Virus record (IMG/VR): IMGVR_UViG_3300031951_001527
Coordinates: 1-20,133 of that record
Origin: a virus
Length of the DNA: 20,133 nt
Reading direction: 5' to 3' (one strand)
Shown: positions 1 through 6,750 of the stretch, piece after piece
Layout: each line of letters opens with the position of its first letter
Numbering within the stretch: the stretch's first letter is position 1
Made by a program: the position numbers and the translations under genes
The notes under the pieces: model-generated
Told to the model about the DNA's origin: nothing
The model's database searches: none
What the model saw: only the letters and a program-made list of their open reading frames with translations

Positions 1-296
1 CTCATCATTTCTTTAACGTGCCTGATTGGGGCTTGGCAGTTCATCGTTCGTTTCAAAATGGTCAAAAAGATCCTGTGGAAGTGCACATACAAAAAATCAA
101 GTGGCACTTCAGAGGTAAGTTAGGAAGGATTGAATACGAGTTTGATCGTGACTCTGGTCAGTATTCAGAAGATGGTTTTTTCAAAAATTTATTACAGATA
201 AAAAATGATATTGAACTTGATGAACAAGATTTGTTCAGCTCACCTAATGCGTGGGGAAAAGGTTTTGGAATTCAACCTGAACCCACAAATTTTTAA
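1..296 (+). CDS. Replicative DNA helicase / primase-helicase, C-terminal end (partial)
   Basis: Only the last ~98 codons are in the window; the frame is open to the left edge (codons His-His-Phe-Phe-Asn precede a GTG at 18), so that GTG should not be taken as the start. The segment HHFFNVPDWGLAVHR, followed about ten residues later by VEVHIQKIKW and then HFRGKLG, resembles the end of the RecA-like core of DnaB/T7 gp4-type helicases, where a passage of this kind (aromatic-Asn, an acidic/aromatic pair, a basic VxVxKxR-like strand) closes the ATPase domain. The tail (residues about 60-98) is acidic and has no recognised motif. It would unwind DNA at the phage fork, and its position just upstream of the DNA polymerase fits that. 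Whether a primase or toprim domain is attached cannot be seen. Confidence 0.7.
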   Translation, partial: HHFFNVPDWGLAVHRSFQNGQKDPVEVHIQKIKWHFRGKLGRIEYEFDRDSGQYSEDGFFKNLLQIKNDIELDEQDLFSSPNAWGKGFGIQPEPTNF

Positions 297-474
297 AACA
301 CTCAAGCACCAGCATTTTGATTACAAAGGGCAGAAGATTCCTATTGTTTCAGAGGGTTGGGAAAAGATAAAGAACTTTTATTTCCTTAGGGTTAATAGAG
401 AAGACAAAGAAAATTTAATTGTAGACTTAACTTATAAATTGTATGATAATCATATACGACATCGAGACATTTAA
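247..474 (+). CDS. Small protein of unknown function between helicase and polymerase
   Basis: 75 codons from ATG 247 (an in-frame ATG at 205 would give 89). The start at 247 is preferred because it shortens the overlap with the helicase from 92 to 50 bases; no Shine-Dalgarno is visible for either. The protein is mixed charged/aromatic (GWEKIKNFYFLRVNRED near the middle, VDLTYKLYDN near the end) with no TM segment and no family I recognise. Its 3' end overlaps the polymerase start by 32 bases in another frame. The long overlaps on both sides leave some doubt that it is translated; the ordinary protein-like composition argues for it. Confidence 0.5.
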   Translation: MRGEKVLEFNLNPQIFKTLKHQHFDYKGQKIPIVSEGWEKIKNFYFLRVNREDKENLIVDLTYKLYDNHIRHRDI

Positions 475-2377
475 AAATTGCTTTACCTATACAGGACTTA
501 ACCATCAAACCAAAGAACTAGACATCTTTGTGATTGGAGATGGTAATTTGGGTTCAGACTTAGAAGCCTTCAAAGTTTACCTGAAGGGTCTAGAAGAAAA
601 GAAAGCCGGTATGGTAGGCTTCAACAATATCCATTTTGACTGGCCCATTATCCGTGCCATTATGATGGAGGAGTTGACTACAGCAACGCAAATCTATGGG
701 TATGCCCAAAAGATAATTTCACAGGAGAAACGTACTTATATCCCACAAGAAATTACTCAATTGGATTTGTATCTGCTGAACCACTACGATAACAAATCTC
801 GTTCTACTTCCTTGAAAGCCTTGCAGGTTTCTTGCGGATGGGATAACGTAATGGATATGCCGTTTGATCACACCACATCAATCGATCACATCAATTTGGA
901 AAAAGTCATCGGTTACAACAAAAACGATGTAGAATTCACAGCCTACTTTTATGACCTATGCCACGATAAAGTTGAACTTCGTAAGAAAATCGGTAAGAAA
1001 TACAACCTTAAAGTGCTAAACAAGAGTGACGTAGTTATCGGTGAGTCAATCTTTTTGAAATACCTTTCTCAGGCTATGCAGATACCCATTCGCCAATTGA
1101 CTGAGATTCGGGGTAAGCGAGCAGATGTACCTCTGAAGAAAATCATTTTGCCCAATGTGAAATTTGAATCGCCTCAGTTCAATAAACTTTTGACCCTGAT
1201 GAACGAGACCACATCTTCATCTACATTCCTAAAGAAGTTTGTCGAGGAATTGGATACTCGCAAAACTACCAACGAACTACTGGAGAAATTCGAAGACAAC
1301 AACATCAGGGTTCAGAGAATCGCACAGCAGAAGAAGAGTTTCAGTTTCTCTGTGAGATTTGGTGGGATGCGATTGGATTATGGGGTTGGTGGTATTCACG
1401 GATGTGTTGCTCCCGGAGTATACAAGTCAAGCAAAACGTACAACATACTTGACATCGATGTGAAGTCGTACTACCCAAACCTTTTCATTCAGAATAAGTT
1501 ACACCCTCGTCAGATGAGACAAGATGTTTTTGTTAAGGTATACTCTGACATCTTCCAAGAAAGGGTCAAGGCACAGAGTGAGAAGGACCAATTGACTAGC
1601 GATGCATTGAAGTTGGCATTGAATGGTATGTTCGGTAAGACAGGATCAGATGTGTCTTGCTTCTACGATCCGTTTGTATTCTACGCCATCACGGTCAATG
1701 GTCAGTTGTTTATCTCGATGTTGGTTGAGCGATTGGTTGCCGCTGGTGCCGAGTTGCTTCAGGTAAACACGGATGGCGTAACAGTGAGCGTACCTCGTAA
1801 AAACCAGGGGCAAATCATAGCCATTTGTGAAAAATGGGAGCAAGAGACCAAGTTGACATTGGAATATGCAGATTATGCATCTATGGTGATTCGGGATGTG
1901 AACAACTACATCGCTGTGCGTGAGGATGGTAAAATCAAAGAGAAGGGTGCATTTGAAACCAAAAAGGATTGGCATAAGGATAACTCTTATATGGTTGTAC
2001 CTCTAGCTGTTCGTGAGTACTTTGTGAATGGGACTCCGATTGCTGAGACCCTACGCAAACACGACAACATTCTTGACTTCTGCGGTCGCTACAAGGCTAC
2101 CAAAGGCTGGCACGTTGAGTTTGTTTACCTTGATGGTAACGAAGAAAGGAGACTAGATTTCGGCAAAATATATCGTTTCCTGCCGGTACATAGAGGCGGT
2201 GTATCTTTGAAGATTAACAAGGATGGTCGTGAGCATCATTTGTGTGAAGGATATCAGACTTACCCATTCAATCGCAAGGATGAATTTGATAAGAGCAATC
2301 TGAACTACGGCTTTTTTGAAAACGAATGCAGGAAACTAATAGAATTGATTCAGCCGAAACAACTGACTCTATTATGA
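443..2377 (+). CDS. Family B DNA polymerase with 3'-5' exonuclease
   Basis: 644 residues, a compact replicative polymerase. The proofreading domain shows Exo I (YDIET, Asp6/Glu8), Exo II (GFNNIHFDWP, Asn61/Asp66) and Exo III (YNKND, Tyr158/Asp162). The polymerase domain shows a Gly-Gly motif (GGIHG, about 316-320), motif A DVKSYYP (339-345), motif B KLALNGMFG (390-398) and motif C VNTDG (441-445). Motif C has Asn-Thr-Asp-Gly in place of the canonical Tyr-Asp-Thr-Asp-Ser, so one acidic residue is replaced while the invariant Asp444 remains; similar variants occur in phage family B enzymes. Only about 45 residues separate motifs A and B, so no large TPR2-type insertion is present and protein-primed synthesis is not indicated. 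It is followed by the next gene through an ATGA overlap. Family call is secure; fine subfamily is not. Confidence 0.93.
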   Translation: MIIIYDIETFKNCFTYTGLNHQTKELDIFVIGDGNLGSDLEAFKVYLKGLEEKKAGMVGFNNIHFDWPIIRAIMMEELTTATQIYGYAQKIISQEKRTYIPQEITQLDLYLLNHYDNKSRSTSLKALQVSCGWDNVMDMPFDHTTSIDHINLEKVIGYNKNDVEFTAYFYDLCHDKVELRKKIGKKYNLKVLNKSDVVIGESIFLKYLSQAMQIPIRQLTEIRGKRADVPLKKIILPNVKFESPQFNKLLTLMNETTSSSTFLKKFVEELDTRKTTNELLEKFEDNNIRVQRIAQQKKSFSFSVRFGGMRLDYGVGGIHGCVAPGVYKSSKTYNILDIDVKSYYPNLFIQNKLHPRQMRQDVFVKVYSDIFQERVKAQSEKDQLTSDALKLALNGMFGKTGSDVSCFYDPFVFYAITVNGQLFISMLVERLVAAGAELLQVNTDGVTVSVPRKNQGQIIAICEKWEQETKLTLEYADYASMVIRDVNNYIAVREDGKIKEKGAFETKKDWHKDNSYMVVPLAVREYFVNGTPIAETLRKHDNILDFCGRYKATKGWHVEFVYLDGNEERRLDFGKIYRFLPVHRGGVSLKINKDGREHHLCEGYQTYPFNRKDEFDKSNLNYGFFENECRKLIELIQPKQLTLL

Positions 2378-2676
2378 GAATCAATATCCCTCACTATGGG
2401 ATAGACTTAAGGGTGATATTGCTGGCCATAAGCGATCACCTGCCTTATAGGAAACTAATTTTTGGTCCAAAGATTAATGACCGTGCGGATGTAGTAGTCC
2501 CCACGATCAAATCTAAATTTACAACCAACCCTAAGAATGGTTTCTTGGTAATACAATACAGAACCAGAAAGGTAAAGGTCCCTATGAAGATAGAGAATAG
2601 AAAAATGAGCGAGGAGACTATAGATATAATTTTTGCTTATTTAGAACGAATCAAAATAAACTATCCTATACCCTAA
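2374..2676 (+). CDS. Protein of unknown function, coupled to DNA polymerase
   Basis: 100 residues from ATG 2374, whose ATGA overlaps the polymerase stop codon; an in-frame upstream ATG at 2326 would give 116 residues but lies deep inside the polymerase gene, so the coupled start is preferred. The sequence is hydrophobic/basic without an obvious TM segment; the middle (FGPKINDRADVVVPTIKSKF) and the strand-like run VIQYRTRKVKVPMKI suggest a small alpha/beta fold. No family recognised. Its position suggests a replication accessory role, but that is only context. The 3' end overlaps the terminase 3' end by 11 bases, tail to tail. Confidence 0.7.
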   Translation: MRINIPHYGIDLRVILLAISDHLPYRKLIFGPKINDRADVVVPTIKSKFTTNPKNGFLVIQYRTRKVKVPMKIENRKMSEETIDIIFAYLERIKINYPIP

Positions 2677-4477
2677 CCTTTACCCATTCACGCACATACC
2701 TACCGTTTACAAATTTCAAAATTGGAATCTCCTTGGCTAGAGTCTTTTGTGGTTCTTGCTGCTTTGACTTCTTGATTATGTTCTTATGCATAATTTCACA
2801 GGCCACCATAGCATCTGCCAAATCCGTGTTGTCTATTAGATAGTTTTTTAAATCCGTTATCATATCGATAAACCAGATATCGTCACAATGAGCATTGAGG
2901 TAATCGATTATGTAAGTATTGCCTCGTTCTGCTGTGGTATCGTTCTTGTAGTAGCCAACAGAGTCATCGTCCTTGAAGAATCCCTTTCCAAGAAAGATAG
3001 GTTTCTTTGCTAGGAGATGTAGTTTACCTGCGTCCTTATACTTCTGCTTCACAACACCACCACGGTTTATCTCAATCATTGCTATGGCATTGTTGTAGTA
3101 TTGTTGCATAAGCATCATATTGTTCACAATAACATCAGGATCTGAGTCCCTTTCCGCATAGTGAGCAACATAGCGATTGGTATCGATATCTTTAATTACC
3201 AAAGCCTGCTTAGAACCATCTCCCATATTCTTTGAGTTGAAAGGAATCGGGTCAATGCCACCTATGTAAGTATGCCCCTCTTGGGGTTCTTCTAAGAAGT
3301 GCATAAGACTGTTGATATTCGGACGCTTGCTGATTACACCATCGTAATTACAATGCAATTCCGAACGATCAATAGGAGGACGTGAACTAAGGATAATTCT
3401 CTCTTGGTTGTCCAACTTGGTCATAATGTGCTTAGGGAATGCACCGTGTCCGCTAACAGAAAACACCTCATTGATTTCCAATGGGTACTGCTTGATGAAT
3501 GAGTTTAGATAGGACTTGTCCTCCAACTTATCAAGTATGTCCCTGGTCTGCATAATCCAATCGGTTGCCGCCTTCTCATCGCTGTGACCATTAGGACAAA
3601 AGTTTAGAATGTTGCCAGTTTCCTTACCATTTATGTCTAATTCGGGAGCCTCCATAATCCCTTGATTACCAGGGAGAAAGAGGGTAAGAATCTTCAATGC
3701 TTCGGCATTTTCCCACAAAGTTTTGGCTAACTTCTGGCCAATTGATGTGGCTTCCCCGGCACTTCCCCCGATGACAATTGGGGCCACCTTTACGAAGCCT
3801 GATTTGGTACTCGCCTGTGCCGATTTGTAAACCTTGTCAGCCTTGGGATGGAGCATACACTCGTCAATAAAAATGTGCATCGCACGATATGCCTCGAATG
3901 CTGTAGGTGTATCTACGGTCTCCTTGGTGATGATTTGGGAATCCAAGCCTGTTACCTTACCTGTCTTGTTATCTCTGCGACCCAAGTGTAAGTAACCTTC
4001 CTGTCGGGTAGATACAATGCCGGGCTTTGCATACTCATCGAACTCATCGTATACCACACGCAATTTGTCTTTGAATAAAGCCTCAAGACGTTTTTTATCT
4101 GCTGATGTAATGAGCGAGGTAGATCCTGGGTTGGTCATTGCAATCCACATAGGAATAATTCCCCCGAAGATAAACGACAGACCGACCTCACGTCTTTTTG
4201 TGATAAACAAATCGTGGTTAGTCCTTCTAGCCTCTACATATCCGTTATAGATTAAGTCATCTATATCTCGCCAAATCGGTCTTTTTTTGTAACCTCTGGC
4301 GTCTTTTACGAAACTTTGTGTTAGTGCATAGTAGTGAGCCCCAACCAAATCGAAACGACCTTCAACCCAATATTCTTTCTCCTTGCCCCACCAAAGCTCT
4401 TTCTCTTTCGGTGTTGCGTTGGGGTTCAGACCATATTTAGGATACCATTTGTCATATTCAAATTTGCTTGCCTTCAT
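2666..4477 (-). CDS. Terminase large subunit (TerL)
   Basis: 603 residues. The packaging ATPase occupies the N-terminal half: a deviant Walker A at about 94-101 (KRREVGLS), strand/turn MTNPGSTSLITSADK (114-128), Walker B HIFIDE (201-206) with the catalytic Glu, and a Ser/Gly-rich coupling-like motif GGSAGE (237-242). The C-terminal RNase H-fold nuclease is marked by GGIDP (Asp409), MIEINRGG (Glu469) and TDLADAMV (Asp552/Asp555), the usual acidic metal ligands. It translocates genomic DNA into the prohead and cuts the concatemer. It is the last gene of the minus-strand block and starts by an ATGA overlap with the preceding gene, as a small/large terminase pair often does. Length and motif order are typical; the packaging type (cos, pac, T4-like) cannot be decided from this alone. 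Confidence 0.93.
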   Translation of the reverse strand: MKASKFEYDKWYPKYGLNPNATPKEKELWWGKEKEYWVEGRFDLVGAHYYALTQSFVKDARGYKKRPIWRDIDDLIYNGYVEARRTNHDLFITKRREVGLSFIFGGIIPMWIAMTNPGSTSLITSADKKRLEALFKDKLRVVYDEFDEYAKPGIVSTRQEGYLHLGRRDNKTGKVTGLDSQIITKETVDTPTAFEAYRAMHIFIDECMLHPKADKVYKSAQASTKSGFVKVAPIVIGGSAGEATSIGQKLAKTLWENAEALKILTLFLPGNQGIMEAPELDINGKETGNILNFCPNGHSDEKAATDWIMQTRDILDKLEDKSYLNSFIKQYPLEINEVFSVSGHGAFPKHIMTKLDNQERIILSSRPPIDRSELHCNYDGVISKRPNINSLMHFLEEPQEGHTYIGGIDPIPFNSKNMGDGSKQALVIKDIDTNRYVAHYAERDSDPDVIVNNMMLMQQYYNNAIAMIEINRGGVVKQKYKDAGKLHLLAKKPIFLGKGFFKDDDSVGYYKNDTTAERGNTYIIDYLNAHCDDIWFIDMITDLKNYLIDNTDLADAMVACEIMHKNIIKKSKQQEPQKTLAKEIPILKFVNGRYVREWVKVRV

Positions 4478-4821
4478 CTTCTTTGTGATATACGATCAAG
4501 AAAGCCACCTTCTTCTTCGACATTGTTGTCTTCGGGGTAGGCTTCTAGTTTCGCAAGTTTCAAACTCTTGTTGATTTTATCTCCTGCTTGGAGTAGTTGG
4601 AACAAACCCTTTTGATAAGGATCGTCCAAGTCGAGCATCTCATCTCTTACCTTTTGCATCAATTGTTTGGATGCAGAAACCAAAGTCGAATAAAAGTCTT
4701 TTGCAGGATCAAACGATTGAACCTGTAGTCTTTCTATTGCTTCAGCCTCTGAAATATTATTTTCCCTTAGGTACTCCGAGAGATTCTCTAAGCTCTGCGA
4801 TTTTACGTTTTTGGTCTTCAA
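4474..4821 (-). CDS. Small helical protein next to TerL; small-terminase candidate
   Basis: 115 residues if started at the TTG at 4821, which lies 65 bases inside the upstream gene; no ATG is available before residue 55, and an ATT at about 4755 directly after the upstream stop is a less orthodox alternative. The N-terminus (SLENLSEYLRENNISEAEAI) reads as two amphipathic helices, as in a helix-turn-helix, then comes a helical middle (SASKQLMQKVRDEML) and an acidic tail with an EEEGG run. The stop overlaps the TerL start (ATGA). Length, helical character and position fit a small terminase subunit that would recognise the packaging site, but I see no specific family signature, so this is inference from context. 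Confidence 0.6.
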   Translation of the reverse strand: MKTKNVKSQSLENLSEYLRENNISEAEAIERLQVQSFDPAKDFYSTLVSASKQLMQKVRDEMLDLDDPYQKGLFQLLQAGDKINKSLKLAKLEAYPEDNNVEEEGGFLDRISQRR

Positions 4822-4945
4822 TTTCTTTTTGTGCTTTGTTTGCTTCGATTGGGTTTCCTACTGCTGTGTAGTAGTCACACCAAGAAATTAACTTCTGAAG
4901 TTCAACGACTTCTTTCTCAATTATTTGTTTATTGCCCTTAGCCAT
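4757..4945 (-). CDS. Short coiled-coil protein of unknown function
   Basis: 62 residues from ATG 4945. Almost entirely charged helix: a Lys/Glu/Gln-rich N-terminus, a Trp-Cys-Asp-Tyr-Tyr patch near residues 22-26, then a run of Lys/Glu heptads (about 35-55). Starts 25 bases inside the preceding gene and runs 65 bases into the next, so the three genes are stacked by overlap. Such a helical peptide beside the terminase could bind DNA or serve as an oligomerisation partner of the next protein; together the two could be one functional packaging unit. No family is recognised. Confidence 0.6.
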   Translation of the reverse strand: MAKGNKQIIEKEVVELQKLISWCDYYTAVGNPIEANKAQKEIEDQKRKIAELRESLGVPKGK

Positions 4946-5295
4946 AATTTTAAATCAAAGTTTGAAAAGTCCCCCTCTTCTATTACTTCCCCCAAAGATA
5001 GATAAAATCTACATACATTACCTAAAGTCAACAATTGTTGACTCGTGGCTGTATTCATATAGTTATTATCGTTATTCAAACCACCGATTAACGCCAAGTG
5101 AATTTCGTTTCCTGGGCAATAGTTCAATGTATAAAGATTGCCTTGTGGACATATGCAATGTGTGAATAAAGGGGTTATTCTGTTGAGCCCACCAACATGA
5201 TATTTCTCATTGGACAATCTAACCTTTTCCTGCTCGTGCTTGGCTATGTCGCAGGCCCTTAAATCTGTACGGCTATATGTCCAATATATTTTCAC
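4921..5295 (-). CDS. Protein of unknown function; possible divergent amidase-like fold
   Basis: 124 residues from a GTG at 5295 that overlaps the upstream stop (GTGA). No signal peptide or TM segment. The order KYHVGG (about 31-36), FTHCICPQGNLYTL (44-57), GNEIHLALIGG (62-72), NTATSQQLLTLGNVC (about 81-95) echoes Amidase_2 / PGRP-type peptidoglycan amidases: a YHxxI-type strand, a strand with a following turn, an N-x-x-(S/E)-I-x-(L/I)-x-x-x-GG core, then a T-x-x-Q helix. The zinc-binding histidines cannot be assigned with confidence, so it could be a weakly conserved endolysin or an inactive relative. Location in the block that contains the spanin supports a lysis role. I regard the amidase reading as a hypothesis. 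Confidence 0.6.
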   Translation of the reverse strand: MKIYWTYSRTDLRACDIAKHEQEKVRLSNEKYHVGGLNRITPLFTHCICPQGNLYTLNYCPGNEIHLALIGGLNNDNNYMNTATSQQLLTLGNVCRFYLSLGEVIEEGDFSNFDLKLWLRAINK

Positions 5296-5594
5296 AACTT
5301 GCTAAATGATGACGATATCTGATCGTCTTTGTATTCTTCAGCGTACACCGCATTAGGATGTACGAATTCTTTTGGTGGCTCTTCAGCGTACTGAGCAATC
5401 ATTCTGTTCAGATACCACTGGGCTTTCTTCAAATCCTCTACACCACCCTTCTGCTCACATCTCCAGATATACTTAATTACATTGGCGGTACAAACGGCAT
5501 CTAAGCCTTTTTTGTGGACCGTTGCTGCTTCGATAGCATCGATACATTCAACTCTACCTTGTTTATAGTGCGAGGGGTTTACGTTATCTTTCAT
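5292..5594 (-). CDS. DUF3310 family protein
   Basis: 100 residues. The N-terminal signature NPSHY (6-10) followed by ECIDAI (about 16-21) and NVIKYIWRCEQKGGVEDLKKA (38-58, with Lys-Tyr-Ile-Trp-Arg at its core) and WYLNR is the standard pattern of DUF3310, a small protein common in phages of many hosts. Its biochemical role is not established; it is sometimes labelled nucleotide kinase-like, without an evident P-loop here. The C-terminal 30 residues are not part of the domain. Starts 11 bases inside the nuclease gene and ends in a GTGA junction with the next gene, so it is co-translated with both. Confidence 0.88.
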   Translation of the reverse strand: MKDNVNPSHYKQGRVECIDAIEAATVHKKGLDAVCTANVIKYIWRCEQKGGVEDLKKAQWYLNRMIAQYAEEPPKEFVHPNAVYAEEYKDDQISSSFSKL

Positions 5595-6033
5595 CTACAA
5601 ATTCTTCTGGTGGCACAAATATACATAATTCTTTTGGCACTCGATAAAAATTATCCAAACCTGTACGATCGTTTGTTTTAATATATAATTTTTGTTTATA
5701 ATTTTCGTTAAATATAATATCCGAGTTGCAGAATATCGCAGCCTTTGTTTCCTTGCAGATGATGACATACCAGAAGTGTTGCTCTTTCCACTTTTCCTTT
5801 CGGCTCAGGAATGAAACGGATAGGAAAGGGAAGTCTTCTCTATTGGTCCACGGTCTTTGGGATTTCATTTCGACCTCCCAATAGTAGCTTTTGCCATTCT
5901 TATCGGAGACAAGATCTACTGCATATTTGTCACTATTCTCCGAAATATTGTGACCCTTTGAACGCAAAAAAGCCATAAGCAATTCCTTACCTATGGCATC
6001 GTTGTCATCGAATGATTTTTGATTGAATCTCAA
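5584..6033 (-). CDS. PD-(D/E)XK superfamily nuclease-like protein, TTG start
   Basis: 149 residues. A helix GKELLMAFLRSKGH (15-28) precedes YAVDLV (Asp40) and YYWEVEMK (Glu55-x-Lys57), the D-x(n)-(D/E)-x-K pattern of PD-(D/E)XK nucleases; Glu17 could be the accessory acidic residue. The downstream WTNREDFPFLSVS and WYVI strands complete an alpha/beta core. Many phages carry such proteins for DNA degradation, resolvase or repair work; which applies here is unknown. The start is a TTG at 6033 that overlaps the spanin stop (TTGA); the first in-frame ATG (residue 20) would delete the first helix, so TTG is preferred. Overlaps DUF3310 by 11 bases. Confidence 0.72.
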   Translation of the reverse strand: MRFNQKSFDDNDAIGKELLMAFLRSKGHNISENSDKYAVDLVSDKNGKSYYWEVEMKSQRPWTNREDFPFLSVSFLSRKEKWKEQHFWYVIICKETKAAIFCNSDIIFNENYKQKLYIKTNDRTGLDNFYRVPKELCIFVPPEEFVDER

Positions 6034-6446
6034 GATTTAAATCTATACGCAATAACCATTCCAATAAGGAAGGCCACGAATAGATACCACCAATTGATAA
6101 TTTTTTCGGTGTGAATTCTTCCCGGAACTTTCACCTCGTAGGGTATTGTATCTCTGAAGGTTATGGTGTCGGGTTTGATTGTTACCCCGAAGAAATCACC
6201 TCGCCTCTCGATGATTAGTTTTTCGGTCTCAATGATGGTATCATGTGAGATTATGAATGAGTCTTTGTACTCAGGAACCGGCACCTTGGTTTCTTTGATT
6301 ATGGTATCCTTTACGATTACTGTATCAGTTTCGATTAAATACGGATATTTGCGTATCAGTCGATCGTATCTTTTCTTCGGAGTCCCACAGGAAATTATCG
6401 CAATGCACATTACGGTAATTAGGGTTGCGATGAATCTATATTTCAT
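6030..6446 (-). CDS. Predicted unimolecular spanin (lipoprotein with C-terminal TM)
   Basis: 138 residues with the two-membrane layout of u-spanins such as phage T1 gp11. The N-terminus has a basic start, a hydrophobic stretch and a lipobox IISC ending at Cys20, then a basic CGTPKK segment, predicting an outer-membrane lipid anchor. Residues about 40-112 form an extended, strand-rich ectodomain with repeated D-T-I / D-T-V units (DTVIVKDTII, DTIIETEK, DTITFRDTIPYEVKV) and no coiled coil, as expected for the beta-type u-spanins. Residues about 117-134 (INWWYLFVAFLIGMVIAY) are a single TM helix followed by a basic tail, placing the C-terminus in the inner membrane. It would fuse inner and outer membranes in the last step of lysis of a Gram-negative host. 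First gene after the structured non-coding region. Confidence 0.75.
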   Translation of the reverse strand: MKYRFIATLITVMCIAIISCGTPKKRYDRLIRKYPYLIETDTVIVKDTIIKETKVPVPEYKDSFIISHDTIIETEKLIIERRGDFFGVTIKPDTITFRDTIPYEVKVPGRIHTEKIINWWYLFVAFLIGMVIAYRFKS

Positions 6447-6450
6447 AGTA

Positions 6451-6458
6451 CAAAGGTA
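6451..6458 (-). promoter_or_regulatory. Possible Bacteroidota -7 box before the spanin gene
   Basis: Minus-strand TACCTTTG matches TAnnTTTG and lies only 4 bases before the spanin ATG, the same geometry as the box before the 955-residue virion gene. No good TTTG/TTG lies 19-21 bases upstream, so this is a half-site. A hairpin (GTAAGG at 6456-6461 with CCTTAC at 6475-6480) overlaps it. If active, the mRNA would be nearly leaderless. Confidence 0.35.
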
Positions 6459-6490
6459 AGGTTTATACCTACATCCTTACTATAAACAAT

Positions 6491-6669
6491 AAAAGCCCAC
6501 CGATTAATTCTTTGTTTATTAGTTTATTACTAATACAAAAATAATAACCATTTCAAGTTTTCTCCTTTACGAGTTCGGAGACCAAGAAACATTTCGCCCA
6601 TTTTTCAGGGCCGTTAGCCGATTTGAGTTGCCTCCAGCTAACACGAGTCAATTGTTTTCGGTGGGCTTT
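6491..6669 (-). ncRNA. Candidate structured RNA, multi-helix, class unknown
   Basis: Read on the minus strand, this ~179-nt segment folds into at least five helices. P1 closes the whole element: AAAGCCCACCGA (6658-6669) pairs perfectly with TCGGTGGGCTTT (6492-6503). P2 is 6635-6642 with 6613-6620 (GUUAGCUG/CGGCUAAC) stacked on a 3-bp GAG/CUC stem with a GCAA (GNRA) tetraloop. P3 is GCCC/GGGC (6608-6611 with 6596-6599). P4 is UCUCC/GGAGA (6577-6581 with 6561-6565). P5 is an 11-bp AU-rich stem with a 2-nt bulge (6535-6539+6529-6534 with 6518-6523+6511-6515). P2 contains a U-G pair that would be A-C on the other strand, so the minus strand is the folding strand. After the P1 3' arm comes UUUUAUUGUUU, a possible 3' end. 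I do not recognise tmRNA, RNase P, SRP, 6S, riboswitch or hammerhead cores. It could be an independent RNA or a long leader of the spanin operon. A short reading frame overlaps it. Confidence 0.6.
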
Positions 6670-6704
6670 AAAAAGTAAGAGTTGCACTTTAGTACAACCC
6701 TTAC
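6670..6704 (-). terminator. Intrinsic terminator-like hairpin downstream of the reductase
   Basis: Minus-strand GUAAGGGUUGUAC-UAAA-GUGCAACUCUUAC (6704 to 6675) forms a 13-bp stem with two G-U pairs, followed by five U residues (6674-6670). On the plus strand both wobble pairs would be A-C mismatches, so the hairpin belongs to minus-strand transcripts, those coming from the reductase gene or from the possible promoter at 6751-6758. Its U-tract abuts the first helix of the structured RNA. Confidence 0.75.
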
Positions 6705-6750
6705 TACTAAACTAAACTAACTTCACTAAATCAAAGCATGAAAACCGAAA

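Noticed and set aside
1646-1975. 109-codon minus-strand frame opposite the DNA polymerase
   Set aside because: Antisense shadow over the conserved motif B/C region; no promoter or family resemblance.
2640-2700. Bidirectional terminator between the convergent polymerase and terminase operons
   Set aside because: The two coding regions overlap by 11 bases and no stable inverted repeat with flanking T/A runs is visible there.
6491-6669. tmRNA, hammerhead or RNase P identity for the structured RNA
   Set aside because: No tRNA-like T-loop or CCA end, no CUGANGA/GAAA core around a third stem, and no RNase P P4-like conserved segments were found.
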